A stretch of 64,000 nucleotides of DNA from Isochrysis galbana. Lineage: Eukaryota; Haptophyta; Isochrysidales; Isochrysidaceae. Shown here piece by piece: positions 39,101 to 47,869 of the stretch (the stretch's first letter is position 1; the number at the start of each line of letters is the position of its first letter). The translations under genes and the position numbers were made by a program. The stretch spans positions 5,038,282 through 5,102,281 of the forward strand of contig CM030933.1 in the NCBI GenBank assembly GCA_018136815.1, given 5' to 3'. The notes below the pieces were generated by a model, which did not search any database, was not told the origin of the DNA, and was given only the letters and a program-made list of their open reading frames with translations.

Positions 39101-39699
39101 CGCAATTATACAAATATAACTTTTTGACGCCTAGAGACTCTTACTTGCATTTCAAACATGTCCTACATAGGAGGTTAGCTACAGCGAACCGCTTTGCTGA
39201 CGATCCAACATGCCGCTTTTGCGGCATAGCCCCTGAAAGCTCCACTCACCTGGCATCATGCATCGCGACGGAGCCCATCTTTGAATTCATAGAAGGACTT
39301 CTGGGGATTAGCCTCAGGCCGGGATCCGAAACAGCCCAACGACTTTTCTGCTATCAAGTGGACAGACCGCACCCCTCCTCGGGATACCTAGGCATCCTGG
39401 CGTGGAGGTACATCCTAACTGACTTTTATAACATCCAATATGGCAACGCGGACGGCAGGTCCGTTAGGTCGATCTTAAGAGCGATCCTTGCGAGATACCA
39501 CCTATTAGTAACGGCGAAAGTCGGGTTCTTTCTGAGGCTGAAAAAACAACGAGAGAATATGGGGCTACACGCCCCGAGTAACAAACACTTTAAGAAATTG
39601 ATAAGTCCGCTCTACACGGTGGACAAGGAGTTCAACCTAGAAGCATCGGAAGACCTCCTGCAGGCGGCGGGAGGGCTAGACATCCGTAACATCACCTAA
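36169..39699 (+). CDS. LINE reverse transcriptase
   Basis: About 1176 residues from 36169, where the first codon is TTG. The frame is actually open from 36070, overlapping the endonuclease frame by 85 bases with no ATG, so it is probably expressed by -1 frameshifting or was once fused. RT blocks: KGKSAGPDGIPMEFYQSF (about 224), NYRPITLLQTDYKILARILA, VGFVPRRMIGEATH, LALAIDWEKAFDRVSW, GMPQGCPLSPLAFLLVAEGL, and the active site LSQFADDTQILASS at about 456. Thumb and linker regions follow, and near residue 1014 a CCHC knuckle CRFCGIAPESSTHLASC typical of LINE ORF2 C-termini. The stop is at 39699, followed by a 300-bp 3' UTR. No internal stop or damage is seen. Confidence 0.92.
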   Translation: MEVLDDPETREMISLLWRRLYPAPPGEDEGDKLTTWTEFKRKVSSILLAKAVELRRRQRYAQAEIDAVADARKAQMEATPGTTRSDIIAELNRKVVDKRRTFSPAPSLAENIIRAEELVTKQFFKRFTPRHASGDIPAMYAGVRWEDPQPALDEDKVATDDTAILASLRGYYVWLFSEKISQGAEPLLHALRQRQIPTGHRSFLDKPIGYSEIIRAIRQMAKGKSAGPDGIPMEFYQSFEKLAAPRLMDMFHEAYRSGALPEDTCSGDIALLYKKGDARDPRNYRPITLLQTDYKILARILANRLKKTIHTIISREQVGFVPRRMIGEATHLLKLVQAYLEDADEEGLALAIDWEKAFDRVSWDYYHKAIQALGFGPGYSRWLTLLTNADSLPIRWIKANGRRSNPFTIHCGMPQGCPLSPLAFLLVAEGLTRLVNADPEMKGITIGPRELRLSQFADDTQILASSFESLERAMHILETYGTATGARVNKNKSILIRMGSLTGAQVPETLTYLKTLGEGEYATILGVPFWEGLENDSFWEKLYAKLKKKVATWRGLKSLSIHGRTLLVNFIIYGTPRYWLSTSTPPAWFMEAIDSDVQTILWDRSPRLQVDELGSSQEGRKWITLPAYPRVGTSEDGPLLGVGLLPMAEHTRALQAIWIVRYLNPSMAEWKIVLDQWFSRTPLGRAAVFSKVDSKSLTASIRGNNTLPAFWKHALENFRRINFLRGEITREGTQGSPIWHNLFHKPPAIHHSHRSKWESLQTVIVHNTINPDTGDVYTMEECAAYLPDGERWIRHRGNYISVGPFLKSWEKISEWTRSRLIHTTFDYMNLLKKQAKTPPPAPEEQEILPQEDPDAHDLGEILVDIDHNFYLRRRGDYHKVQLNVMGEPHIHERISPQLLPDELYTPLKWGHAYDGPAETAYPLPQEYMLKGTRTTLEDVSVRDLTKAFLALRKTKTQKSTLRWEKRLPVLSGKWKQISQLYKYNFLTPRDSYLHFKHVLHRRLATANRFADDPTCRFCGIAPESSTHLASCIATEPIFEFIEGLLGISLRPGSETAQRLFCYQVDRPHPSSGYLGILAWRYILTDFYNIQYGNADGRSVRSILRAILARYHLLVTAKVGFFLRLKKQRENMGLHAPSNKHFKKLISPLYTVDKEFNLEASEDLLQAAGGLDIRNIT

Positions 39700-40003
39700 G
39701 GCACTTAATACCGCGTCTTAGAAGAAAACGAGGAGGATATCAATAAAGATCCCACGAAATACAATAGAAGGCAACCCGAATCAACACTAGCGTACAGGAC
39801 GAATCACAGTCTCCAGCCCCCTTCTCTCCAACTCCCGGCCGAAGCAGCGCGCGCGGCCTCCCCGGAACCAGCTTCTCCGATAAAGAGGGAACTGGGAAAG
39901 GGGAAGGGGGTTGTCAGGGGTTAAGGTTGGGTAGTAGGGAGGTACACTAGCACACTGCCTCACGCCGCACGCGTAGCGGGGAATTTTAAGAAGATTTTTT
40001 TTT

Positions 40004-40243
40004 TATACCGCACTCCTCGTGTGTCAGCTTGAACTTCTTTTCGATGTCGTAAAAGCTGTGGTACGGGTCAATGTACCCCTGCTTCTTTTCGAGCATGAGG
40101 TAATGCCTACCGGTCTTATCAATGGCGTAGGGATACGGAAAGTCGTTCGCTCCTACAGGCGATATGAATGCGACAATCTCGTCGACGGCCTCAAATTCAA
40201 ACACTTCGATGCCCACGAATACGTACTTGAGGTCGCCGATGTA
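40004..40243 (-). pseudogene. Virus-like coding sequence, middle piece (split by LINE and SINE-like element)
   Basis: The minus frame from 40243 reads YIGDLKYVFVGIEVFEFEAV, then DEIVAFISPVGANDFPYPYA, IDKTGRHYLMLEKKQGYIDP and HSFYDIEKKFKLTHEECGI. The PVG-ND-PYPYAID-...YLML block is of a kind I associate with hypothetical proteins of giant (mimivirus-like) viruses; that assignment is from memory of the family style and needs a search. The right end (40228-40243) is one copy of the 16-bp target duplication of SINE-like copy B; the left end (40004-40021) is one copy of the LINE duplication. The frame continues across both insertions without a stop, so the original coding sequence was intact when they landed. 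Confidence 0.6.
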
Positions 40244-41004
40244 ATTAAATTAAATTAAACCTTTTAATAGTCTCACCGCGCACGCAGCCGTGGACCCTCT
40301 ACTTTCTACTCACGTAGGAAAACCTTCTACACCCCCACGCTCCCAGCCCTTCTCCCCCCGCCATCAGGCGGCTCCCCCCGTGCACTACTAGGGGGATAGG
40401 GGTGAAGGGCTTAGATATGGTCCGGTGGCCCGCGCCTCCCCCCGGTGATCTGTTCCCTCTCTTCCTCCTGTGTCTCCGAGTGGGCGGCGACCTCAGTCCC
40501 GACTTATCCTGTAAACAGGTGCGGGACTTACCTATTTTTCGGTGGGCGGAGCTCCGCTCCGCCCACCCCCTTCTCCGCGCTCTCTCTCCCCTCTCCTGCG
40601 GCACGCGCGATGGCGCGCCTGCGGCAGGCCTGCAGCTGCCCATTGGCGACCCTGGAGGCTCATGGAGGCCAGATCAGGGGGCAGAGGAGGCTGGGGCTGG
40701 GCCCTGGCCTCCCCTGCCTCTCCCTCGCTGGCGCTCCTGAGCCTCAGGGGCCCCCACGCTGCACCTGTCTGCCTGTCGAACAGGGGGGGAGGAGGGGTTG
40801 GAGCAATGGGCTGGCCACGCCGGGCCAGGATGGGCGAATCAGGCGAGCCTGTCAGTGGGAGAGAGGGTCAGCAGGGCAGTGGCCTCCTGGCAAGCCATCA
40901 GGCGTGCCAGGAGGATGGGTGGTTCCTCCCCCATGGCGGGGGAGGAGTGGAGAGAGGGGGGGGCTCGTGCCCCCCCATGGGCGAGCTAAGTATAAACTTA
41001 GTTG
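40244..41004 (-). mobile_element. SINE-like element, copy B (761 bp)
   Basis: Inverted, near-identical copy of 32202-32956. The 16-bp target duplication TGAGGTCGCCGATGTA lies at 40228-40243 and 41005-41020. The tail on this strand is AATTTAATTTAATT. It has inserted into the virus-like coding sequence. Confidence 0.88.
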
Positions 41005-41122
41005 TGAGGTCGCCGATGTAGAAGAGCAAAGAGTTCCCTGCTTCATTGAGCTTGTTCACTCTGTCGTACCACGGTTCGACACAGGTCAGGACACATTGGA
41101 CACATGCACGTAGAACACTCAC
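41005..41122 (-). pseudogene. Virus-like coding sequence, upstream piece
   Basis: The minus frame reads CVLTCVEPWYDRVNKLNEAG, NSLLFYIGDL, running into the 16-bp target duplication of copy B and continuing in the same frame beyond it at 40243. Upstream, at 41123, another coding fragment ends in a stop, so the true N-terminus is lost. Confidence 0.55.
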
Positions 41123-41471
41123 TCACTCACAACTCTCGCACTCCATCTCATCACCAGAGCATGCGCCGTCTGGCTCCTGGCCGTCGATATCGGCTGCCGT
41201 GCGGCGGCGCTTTGGCCCGCCAAAGTTACGTGCTTGCTTGCCCCTCGGATACCAGTTAGGACGCAGACGGTGCTGATCATGGCAAGGGTGGTAGCGCACA
41301 ATCTTGCCACGGCAATTAGTCATGGGCGGACAAAGCGGGACGACGCCATGCGCAACATCGGAGCAGTCCGAGCAGCACCAGATTGTCTTCTTGTTGCACA
41401 TCCGGCACTTCTGTTGCTTGCCCCCTTTGTAGTCCGCGATGTGAGCGAGCGCTTGGTCAGCGGATGGCGGA
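41123..41471 (-). pseudogene. Cys/His-rich transposase-like C-terminal fragment
   Basis: The minus frame reads SADQALAHIADYKGGKQQ, then KCRMCNKKTIWCCSDCSD, VVPLCPP and YHPCHDQHRLRP, ending in a stop at 41123. The arrangement CxxC...CxxC...C...CxxH after a short basic linker resembles the zinc-binding tails of piggyBac-type transposases, which in protists read KCR-C--KT--C--CS----VPLC. Its upstream part is replaced by a LINE endonuclease fragment on the opposite strand (41472-41692). The tail (GPKRRRTAADIDGQEPDG) is basic then acidic. It is a broken gene; the piggyBac assignment is tentative. Confidence 0.4.
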
Positions 41472-41692
41472 GACTGATAGTGGTTAAAGCTAAAATCGGG
41501 CATGAAACAATATCCTTGTCCTCTATATACCTAAACGCACAACCTAGTAAACGCAAAAACGAAATCAAAATGTTACACGCGGCGGCGGAAATACTTCCCC
41601 ACACCATACTAGCGGGCGATTTCAACTGCGTAGAAAACGTCAACAGAGACACCCGTTCCAGCGCGGGATCGGCCCCTTACGCCAACACGGGG
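41472..41692 (+). mobile_element. LINE endonuclease fragment
   Basis: It encodes IVVKAKIGHETISLSSIYLN, AQPSKRKNEIKMLHAAAEI and LAGDFNCVENVNRDTR, close to residues 98-170 of the endonuclease in the full LINE. It is truncated at both ends and embedded between minus-strand coding pieces. Confidence 0.85.
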
Positions 41693-41693
41693 C

Positions 41694-42020
41694 TGAGCGT
41701 CGAGGAGGGCGAGGAGCTTGGAGAACTGGAGTAGGACGTCCATCTTCATAAGGTAGGAGCTCGAGTTCGAGGTCGTTGCCTTGCGCGTCGGTTCGGAGCG
41801 ACTCGATCTCGGTCGTCTGGCGCCGCCCCGATCCTTCCCAGAGCACGAGCATTTTGTTCTTCTCATCATCTTGCCACTTCTCGAGTTCGCCGGTGTACTT
41901 GGGCTGGGTGGAGTGCTGTGAAGCCCATTGCATGCCAAACGCCTCGGCCTTGACGCGCACCACCACGTTCTTCACGGAGCGGAGGCTCTTCAGGATCTTC
42001 ACGATTTCATCGAATGTCTG
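41694..42020 (-). CDS. Exon-like coding fragment, unknown
   Basis: The minus frame follows a plausible splice acceptor (CCCACTCAG at about 42021) and reads TFDEIVKILKSLRSVKNVVV, RVKAEAFGMQWASQH, KWQDDEKNKMLVLWEGSGRR, QTTEIESLRTDAQGNDLELE and LLPYEDGRPTPVLQ. Codon use and the acidic/basic balance look like real protein. It loses sense at about 41694, where the LINE fragment begins. No start codon is seen; an upstream GT-rich intron (42021-42060) is likely. The family is not recognised. It may belong to the same mobile gene as the Cys-rich fragment at 41123-41471. Confidence 0.4.
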
Positions 42021-42574
42021 AGTGGGTCATGTGTGTGTGTGTGTCAGCTTTTTGTGGCTCGCGTGCGGCGATGACGCTGATGTGCATGATCTGTTGGGTG
42101 TGACAGAGATGTGGCGGCCGTGCGAGCGCGTCGCGCTCGCTGTCACCTGTGTCGGCATGCTCGTCGGTCGGTCGTGAGTGTGAGAGGCTGAGGTCGTCAA
42201 AAAGTTGGTACCTGAGAGTATGTGCAGGCCCGCGCCATGGGTCAGGGTGGGAGGTGGTCTGGCAAGCGTGTCAGACATCAGCCGACAGTCCGACGGGCCC
42301 TCCGCGCGGGGGGGGTCGGGAGCAATGGCGGGCAACCTTTCAGAGGGCCCAGTTTGGGTGAGATCTGGCGGGACCCAAAGGCGGGCACCAGACCTGAGCG
42401 GCCAGGGGCTGGCAGGGGGGAGGGTGGGGGGCCGTCGCGCACCACTTTGGTGGGAGGTGCACCCGCCGGTGGCCCGCGAGGGGGGCCATTGCGAGGGGGA
42501 ATCCCAGGGTCCTACGACGCCATCATTTTCGTAGGACGCGGTCCTATAATGTAGGACGGAACTTTTTAGCCGTT
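42021..42574. other. Intergenic; repeat end at 42530-42568
   Basis: (GT)n at 42031-42043. A G-rich region lies at 42240-42500 without a recognisable gene. At 42530-42568 lies the inverted copy of the CGGCTAAAAAGTTCCGTCC motif found at 26380. Confidence 0.45.
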
Positions 42575-42972
42575 ATACTGCAAGTTTACGTAGTTGTGGG
42601 CCTTGGAGGGTACGCAGAGGGAAAAAGTTGGCATGCGCACGCACGGCGTCTCCGCGGGGGGACCGATGCACATCGCGCCGTGCCCATGCACGGCGTGCAC
42701 GATGTGATTGCAAGTCATCACGGGTGCTCCGTTAGAAATATCTCTTAAACTGCATGTTTATGTAGTTGTCGGCCTTAGAGGAAACGCAGAGGAAAAGCGT
42801 TGGCACGGCGTCCCCTCGGGGGAACATGCACCGCGGGGAAAAGCAGAGAAAAAAGTTGTTGTTGTTATGCCCACGCACGGCTAGTCTTCGTTTAATTTTA
42901 CATAACTATGGACATTTGATCGCTCAATTCGACTGATGCCCCACAATCCACAATTGACGGAACGACACCTGG
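42575..42972 (-). mobile_element. Interspersed repeat R3, inverted copy with internal duplication
   Basis: Reverse complement of the 52388-52680 repeat, ending GGAACGACACCTGG at 42972. The ACTGCA(A/T)GTTTA(C/T)GTAGTTG(T) and GGCATG(C)/GGCACGGCGTC segments occur twice (42585 and 42750), so this copy carries a tandem duplication of about 165 bp. Confidence 0.75.
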
Positions 42973-43425
42973 AGGGGGGGAGAGGGAGAGGGGAGAGGGA
43001 GAGGGGGGGCCAATCGCACCATTTCCTGGCGAAGATTCTCATGGCGGTGGGCGGTGGGTGCCCCTCCTGGAGGGTTTCTATTGCGCATCGCGCCACGGGC
43101 CGCCACGGCCACGGTCAAACAAATGCAGCCCAACCCTTCCTATTACCTATTAGTTAAAAAGCCACTGTTTGACCGCCCTATTATTTCTCATGACTCATGT
43201 GAGCTCATGAGCTCATGAGACATGTGACATGTATCGCAGAGAGCCCCGCGCGGCCGGTACCCAACGTACGCAAGAGAACGCAGTTCGAAAGTGATAGCCC
43301 AGAATCAATCTCCGGAGATGTGTCGGGGACTCCGTAACAGCCTGGCCTCGTCTTCTCCTCTCGCTCCTTAAGTATCTAGAGCTCTAAGATAGAATAGAAT
43401 CTCCATTTTGATGTGTGGAGAGGAG
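42973..43425. other. Intergenic
   Basis: A palindromic stretch, CATGAGCTCATG-centred, lies near 43195-43220. CTGTTTGACCGCCC at 43164-43177 is shared with 24773-24786 in inverted form. No gene is seen. Confidence 0.45.
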
Positions 43426-43429
43426 CCGA

Positions 43430-43975
43430 CGACGGCATGTCCCTCTCTCTGCAGAGAAGAAGAGAAGGGGAGAGATCTAGTGGAGGAAGGGGGAGGAGAG
43501 GAAGGGGGAGAGTACTATGAAGGAGGGGGAGAGAGATATAGTGGAGAAAGGGGGAGGAGAGGAAGGGGGAGAGGAGGAGGAAGGGGGGAGAGATCTGGTG
43601 GAGAAAGGGGGAGGAGAGGAAGGGGGAGAGGAGGAGGAAAAGGGGGAGAGATATAGTGGAGAAAGGGGGAGGAGAGGAAGGGGGAGAGTACGAGGAAAGA
43701 GGAGGAGAGGAAGGGGGAGAGTAGGAGGAAAAGGGGGAGAGATATAGAGGAGATAAAGGGGGAGGAGAGGAAGGGCGAGAATAGGGGAAAGGGGGGGGAG
43801 GAGAAGGGGGAGGAGAAGGGGAGAGAGGGGGAGAAGAGGAGGAGAAAGAAAGGGGAGAAGAGGAGAGAAGAAAGGGGAGGAGAGGAGAGAATTAAGGGGG
43901 AGAGAGAGAGGAGGAAGGGGGGGGGGGGGAAGATAACGGGGGGGGCGCGGGGGGGAGAGAGATGTGGGGAGAGAG
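43430..43975. repeat. GA-rich tandem repeat (GGGGGAGGAGAGGAA type)
   Basis: Imperfect repeats of AGATATAGTGGAGAAAGGGGG plus GGAGAGGAAGGGGGAG units, purine on the plus strand. It abuts a long CT tract, so the two form a divergent purine/pyrimidine pair. No gene is seen on its minus-strand downstream side. Confidence 0.85.
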
Positions 43976-43979
43976 AGCC

Positions 43980-44938
43980 GATCCCCTTCTCTCCCCCCCC
44001 CCCCCCCACCCACAGCCACACATTCACACTCTTCTCCTCTTTTATTCCCACCTACCCACCCTTCCTCCCCTCCCACCCACCCACCCTCTCCCTCTCTCTC
44101 TCTCTCCTCTCCCTCTCTCTCCTCTCCCTCTCTCTCCCTCCCTCCCTCTCTCCCTCTCCCTCTCCCTCTCCCTCCCCTTCTTCTTCTTCTTCTTCTTCTT
44201 CTTCTTCTTCTTCCCGACCTCCTCCCTCCTCCTCCTCCCTCTTCTTCTTACGCGCGGAGGGGGGAGACGACCGCCGCGGCCGCCTCGCGCCGTCGCCGAG
44301 GCAGAAAAATCGTTACACGAGAAGAAGAGAGGAGGAGGAGGCAGCCCCTCCCCTCTCTCTCTTCTCTCTTCTCTCTCTCTCTCTTTCTCTCTCCTTCTCC
44401 CTAGACCCCCCCCCCCCCCCTCTCTCTCTCTCTTCCTCTCTTCTTCTCTCTCTCGTCGCAGTCTCCTCTCGTTTCGCCTCATCGCTCCTCTCCACTCCCC
44501 CCTCTTTATTACTCTTCTTCTCCTCACTTCTCTTCTCTCTCTTGTCCCTCTCCTCCCCTACAGACCGACCGGCTCCTCTCTCCCCCCTTCTCTCCCTTCT
44601 CTTCTCCTCTTGTTTCCGTCTCCGGCTCTCTCTCTCGTCCTCGCCGCTTCCTCAGTAGCAGTTTCTTCTCTTATCCAAGGCCTTTAACCCTTCTCTCTTC
44701 TCCTCGGAGACCAGCCAGCGGCCCGTTACCACCGGTTTCAGATTCCGCTCCTTCTCTCTCCCCGGCCGCCCCTTTCTTCCCCTCCCCGGCGGGCGAGGAG
44801 AGAAGAAAGAAAGCCCTTCCCCCGTCTGCTTTCATCGCTACACCACCGATTCTGGCCTCTTTACTCTTCTCCCTCCCTCTCCCTCTCTCCCTCCCTTTCT
44901 CTCTCTCTCTACTCTCTCTCTACTCTCTCTCTCTCTCT

Positions 44939-44985
<47 letters not shown>

Positions 44986-44990
44986 TCAGC
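43980..44990 (+). promoter_or_regulatory. CT-rich leader of adenylate kinase gene
   Basis: About 1 kb of pyrimidine-rich sense-strand sequence, with (TTC)11 at about 44179-44212 and (CT)n at 44937-44985, running to within a few bases of the start codon. A role as promoter or 5' UTR is inferred from recurrence. Confidence 0.5.
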
Positions 44991-46445
44991 ATGGGCTGCG
45001 GCATCTCCCAGGAAGCGCCCGTCGCCCAGCACGACACCAAGCCCGTTGAGAAGCCCTCGGCCGCCGCTCCAGCTGCTCCTGCGCCAACGCATGCTCCGCC
45101 GCCCGCGTACGCTCCTCCACCTCCTACTACGGAGGCAGCCAGCTCGCCGCCCGCGGGCGGCTCCAAGACGGTGATGATCCTTTTCGGCCCGCCGGGCGCG
45201 GGCAAGGGCTCGCACGCACCCAAGATTGTCGACGCTTTCAAGATTCCTCAACTCTCCACTGGAGACATGCTGCGAGCGGCCGTCGCGGCCGGCACGGAGG
45301 TGGGTAAGCAGGCCAAGAGCATCATGGAGTCGGGCGGGCTCGTGAGCGACGAACTGGTCGTGTCAATCATCCGTGAACGCATCAAGGAGGACGACTGTAG
45401 CGGCGGCTTCATCCTCGACGGCTTCCCGCGCACCCTCGAGCAAGCCAAGATGCTCGACGAGCTGCTAACCAGCATCGGAGAGAAGGTGAGCCACGTTGTC
45501 GCGCTCGAGGTTCCCGACGCCGTCCTCACCGAGCGCATCTGCGGGCGCTGGGTGCACAAGGAGTCAGGGCGCTCATACCACGTCAAGTATGCCAAGCCCA
45601 AGAGCCTGCCAGATGGCGATGAGCCCTCCTCCGACAACATGAAGGATGACGAAACAGGCGAGCCGCTTATGCAACGCAAGGACGACACTGAGGAGGCTCT
45701 GAAGAGCCGGCTCGAGGGCTACCACACGCAGACTGTCCCGATCCTTGAGCATTATAAACCGGTTGTCAAGAAGGTGGACGCCAACCAGAAGCCCGAGATG
45801 GTCTGGAGCACCATCGCAGCCACGCTCAACATCGAGGAGGCCATCAACCCGCACGCCTCTGCTGCCGGAGAAGCCCCCGCCGCCGAGGAGGCCAAGGAGG
45901 AGGCCCCCGCCGCCGAGGAGGCCGTGGAGGAGGCCCCCGCCGCCGAGGAGGCCAAGGAGGAGGCCCCCGCCGCCGAGGAGGCCGTGGAGGAGGCCCCCGC
46001 CGCCGAGGAGGCCAAGGAGGAGGCCCCCGCCGCCGAGGAGGCCGAGGAGGAGGCCCCCGCCGCCGAGGAGGCGAAGGAGGAGGCCCCCGCCGCCGAGGAG
46101 GCGAAGGAGGAGCCCTCTGCCGCCGAGGAGGCCAAAGAGGAGCCCCCCTCCGTCGAGGAGGCCAACGAGGAGGCCACCGCGGAGCTTGCGACCGAGGAAG
46201 CCGCTGACGAGCCTGCAGTCGAAGAGGCCAGGGAGGAGGTTGCAGGTGAGCCTCCTGCTGAGGAGCCCAAGGAGGAGGCCGCCGCTGAACCTGCGGCGGC
46301 GGAAGCTAAGGAGGATGACGTCGCTGAGCCAGGGGCGGGGGAGGCAGCCGGTGTCGAGGAGGCCAAGGACGAGGCGCCCACAGACGTAAGCCCTCAGCAG
46401 GCCGAGAACGAAGCCAGTGCTCAGCCGGCCGCTGAGGAATCCTAG
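44991..46445 (+). CDS. Adenylate kinase with N-terminal lipid-anchor motif and repetitive acidic tail
   Basis: The single exon encodes 484 residues. It starts MGCGISQE, a strong N-myristoylation plus palmitoylation signal, then a Pro/Ala linker to about 60. The kinase follows at 60-280: P-loop [13 protein letters not shown] (about 65-77), [28 protein letters not shown], the LID segment [17 protein letters not shown] and [15 protein letters not shown] with the conserved D-D...R. It interconverts ATP + AMP and 2 ADP. The LID lacks the four-Cys zinc site. The tail (about 290-484) holds eight exact APAAEEA(K/V/E)EE decapeptides from 30-bp DNA repeats and then decayed copies, a form seen in cytoskeletal or flagellar proteins. 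Membrane or flagellar location is inferred from the acylation motif. Confidence 0.93.
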   Translation: MGCGISQEAPVAQHDTKPVEKPSAAAPAAPAPTHAPPPAYAPPPPTTEAASSPPAGGSKTVMILFGPPGAGKGSHAPKIVDAFKIPQLSTGDMLRAAVAAGTEVGKQAKSIMESGGLVSDELVVSIIRERIKEDDCSGGFILDGFPRTLEQAKMLDELLTSIGEKVSHVVALEVPDAVLTERICGRWVHKESGRSYHVKYAKPKSLPDGDEPSSDNMKDDETGEPLMQRKDDTEEALKSRLEGYHTQTVPILEHYKPVVKKVDANQKPEMVWSTIAATLNIEEAINPHASAAGEAPAAEEAKEEAPAAEEAVEEAPAAEEAKEEAPAAEEAVEEAPAAEEAKEEAPAAEEAEEEAPAAEEAKEEAPAAEEAKEEPSAAEEAKEEPPSVEEANEEATAELATEEAADEPAVEEAREEVAGEPPAEEPKEEAAAEPAAAEAKEDDVAEPGAGEAAGVEEAKDEAPTDVSPQQAENEASAQPAAEES

Positions 46446-46972
46446 GAGCTGTCCGCTTTGATGAACTTGGCGAAGCTGCGCTCGCCGACTTTAGGATGAA
46501 ACTGGCACGTTGCCTTCCATTGTGTTGCCAATGATGACGGCACGTTGCCACGTGCCGTGCCCTCACCCTACGATATGCAATACATATCTCCGCGCTGTCG
46601 AGAACCGTCAACAACTGTACTCGCCGGCCGTTGCCTCAAATATGCGCTCATAGCAGGTTGCATTCAGGCCTTTTCCTCGGTCGCGTCCTCGACATGACCC
46701 ATCTCGTTCAATCTCGATGTTGCCCCCCTCCTTGACACCTCTCGATATCAGTATGGAGTGAACATTTTGTCGTCGACTACGCGTTCGCATGTGGGTCTGA
46801 GCGAGTTGAGCTAGACCTAACAAACGCGAGTCGCCTATTGTGGGATTAAATGGATGCGGTGTTTTTGTGCTTTGTGCAGCAATAGAAAGATTCAAGGTGC
46901 CTGGAAGAGGTTTTGGCGTTGCAGGCGCTTCAACTGCGCACTCCCAGTGCGCATCTACATGTGGCTGAATTC
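46446..46972. other. 3' flank of adenylate kinase gene
   Basis: No coding sequence is recognised. Confidence 0.45.
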
Positions 46973-46973
46973 A

Positions 46974-47573
46974 ACTAAGTTTATACTTGGTTGACCCATG
47001 GGGGGGCACGAGCCCCCCCCCCTCTCCACTCCTCCCCTGCCATGGGGGAGGAACCACCCATCCTCCTGGCATGCCTGATGGCTTGCCAGGAGGCCACTGC
47101 CCTACTGACCCACTTCCTTCCCCACAGGCTCGCCCCATTCGCCCATCCTGGCCCCTCGTGACCAGCCCAATGCTCCAACCCCCCTCCCCCCCTGGTCGAC
47201 AGGCAGACAGGTGCAGCGTGGGGGCCCCAGAGGCTCGGGAGCGCCAGCGAGGGAGAGGCAGGGGAGGCCAGGGCCCAGCCCCAGCCTCCTCTGCCCCCTG
47301 AGCTGGCCTCCAGGAGCCTCCAGGGGCCGCCAGAGGGCAGCTGGAGGCCTGCCGCAGGCGCGCCATCGCGCGTGCCGCAGGAGAGGGGAGAGAGAGCGCG
47401 GAGAAGGGGGTGGGCGCGAACGAGAGCTCCGCCCACCGGAAAATCGGTAAGTCTCGCGCCTGTTTACAGGATAAGACGAGACAGAGTCGGCCGCCCACTC
47501 GGAGACACAGGAGGAAGTGCGGGGAAAGATCACCGGGGGGGGGCGCGGGCCACCGGACCATATCTAAGCCCTC
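46974..47573 (+). mobile_element. SINE-like element, copy C (3'-shortened)
   Basis: It begins AACTAAGTTTATACTTGGTT and follows copies A and B through CCACCGGACCATATCTAAGCCC, then diverges. The terminal 180 bp and AT tail of A and B are missing. No target duplication is found. Confidence 0.8.
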
Positions 47574-47869
47574 TTGTTGCGGGTAAAGGGGGGACCTTGT
47601 ACACTTCCCCCCGTACGTTCCGTTTTAAGGTCTTCCCGCGCGACTCCCTCTCCGTCGCCGCGCCCCAGTCCCCTTCTTCCCGTATCGTCCCGTATCGGTC
47701 CGCCTCCGCATCGTCGGTGGCTCTGCGAAGCGTCTGTGGACTGTGGATCGGCATGGACAGTGTCGAGGTGTGTGCTGCCACCACAGGGGAGTCAGTCGCG
47801 ACGCGAGGGGAGGGGGCGGGAGTAGGTTGCTTAAGCCAACACGCCCCTCTATCGTTGTGTTGGTTGTAG
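47574..47869. other. Sequence between SINE-like copy C and hAT remnant
   Basis: No gene is recognised. The GTTGTGTTGGTTGTAG just before 47870 could be an intron acceptor for the hAT frame. Confidence 0.35.

Larger units (their letters stand above)
33702..40003 (+). mobile_element. Full-length non-LTR retrotransposon (LINE), 6.3 kb
   Basis: It is flanked by an exact 18-bp target duplication TATACCGCACTCCTCGTG at 33684-33701 and 40004-40021. It begins with an A-run and the hairpin AAAACTAT-TGTT-ATAGTTTT and ends GAAGATTTTTTTT, i.e. with an oligo-T rather than an oligo-A tail. It carries ORF1 (nucleic-acid-binding), an APE-type endonuclease frame and a reverse-transcriptase frame. All three are long and nearly intact, so the insertion is recent. 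It lies inside a virus-like coding sequence on the minus strand. Fragments of relatives lie at 10348, 19436, 41472 and 55545. Confidence 0.93.

Noticed and set aside
42222-42554. 110-residue Gly/Arg-rich plus frame
   Set aside because: G-rich composition artefact; its only notable peptide, GRGPIM, comes from the GTAGGAC repeat.
43477-44076. Leu/Ser/Pro-rich minus-strand frames
   Set aside because: Readings of GA/CT tracts.
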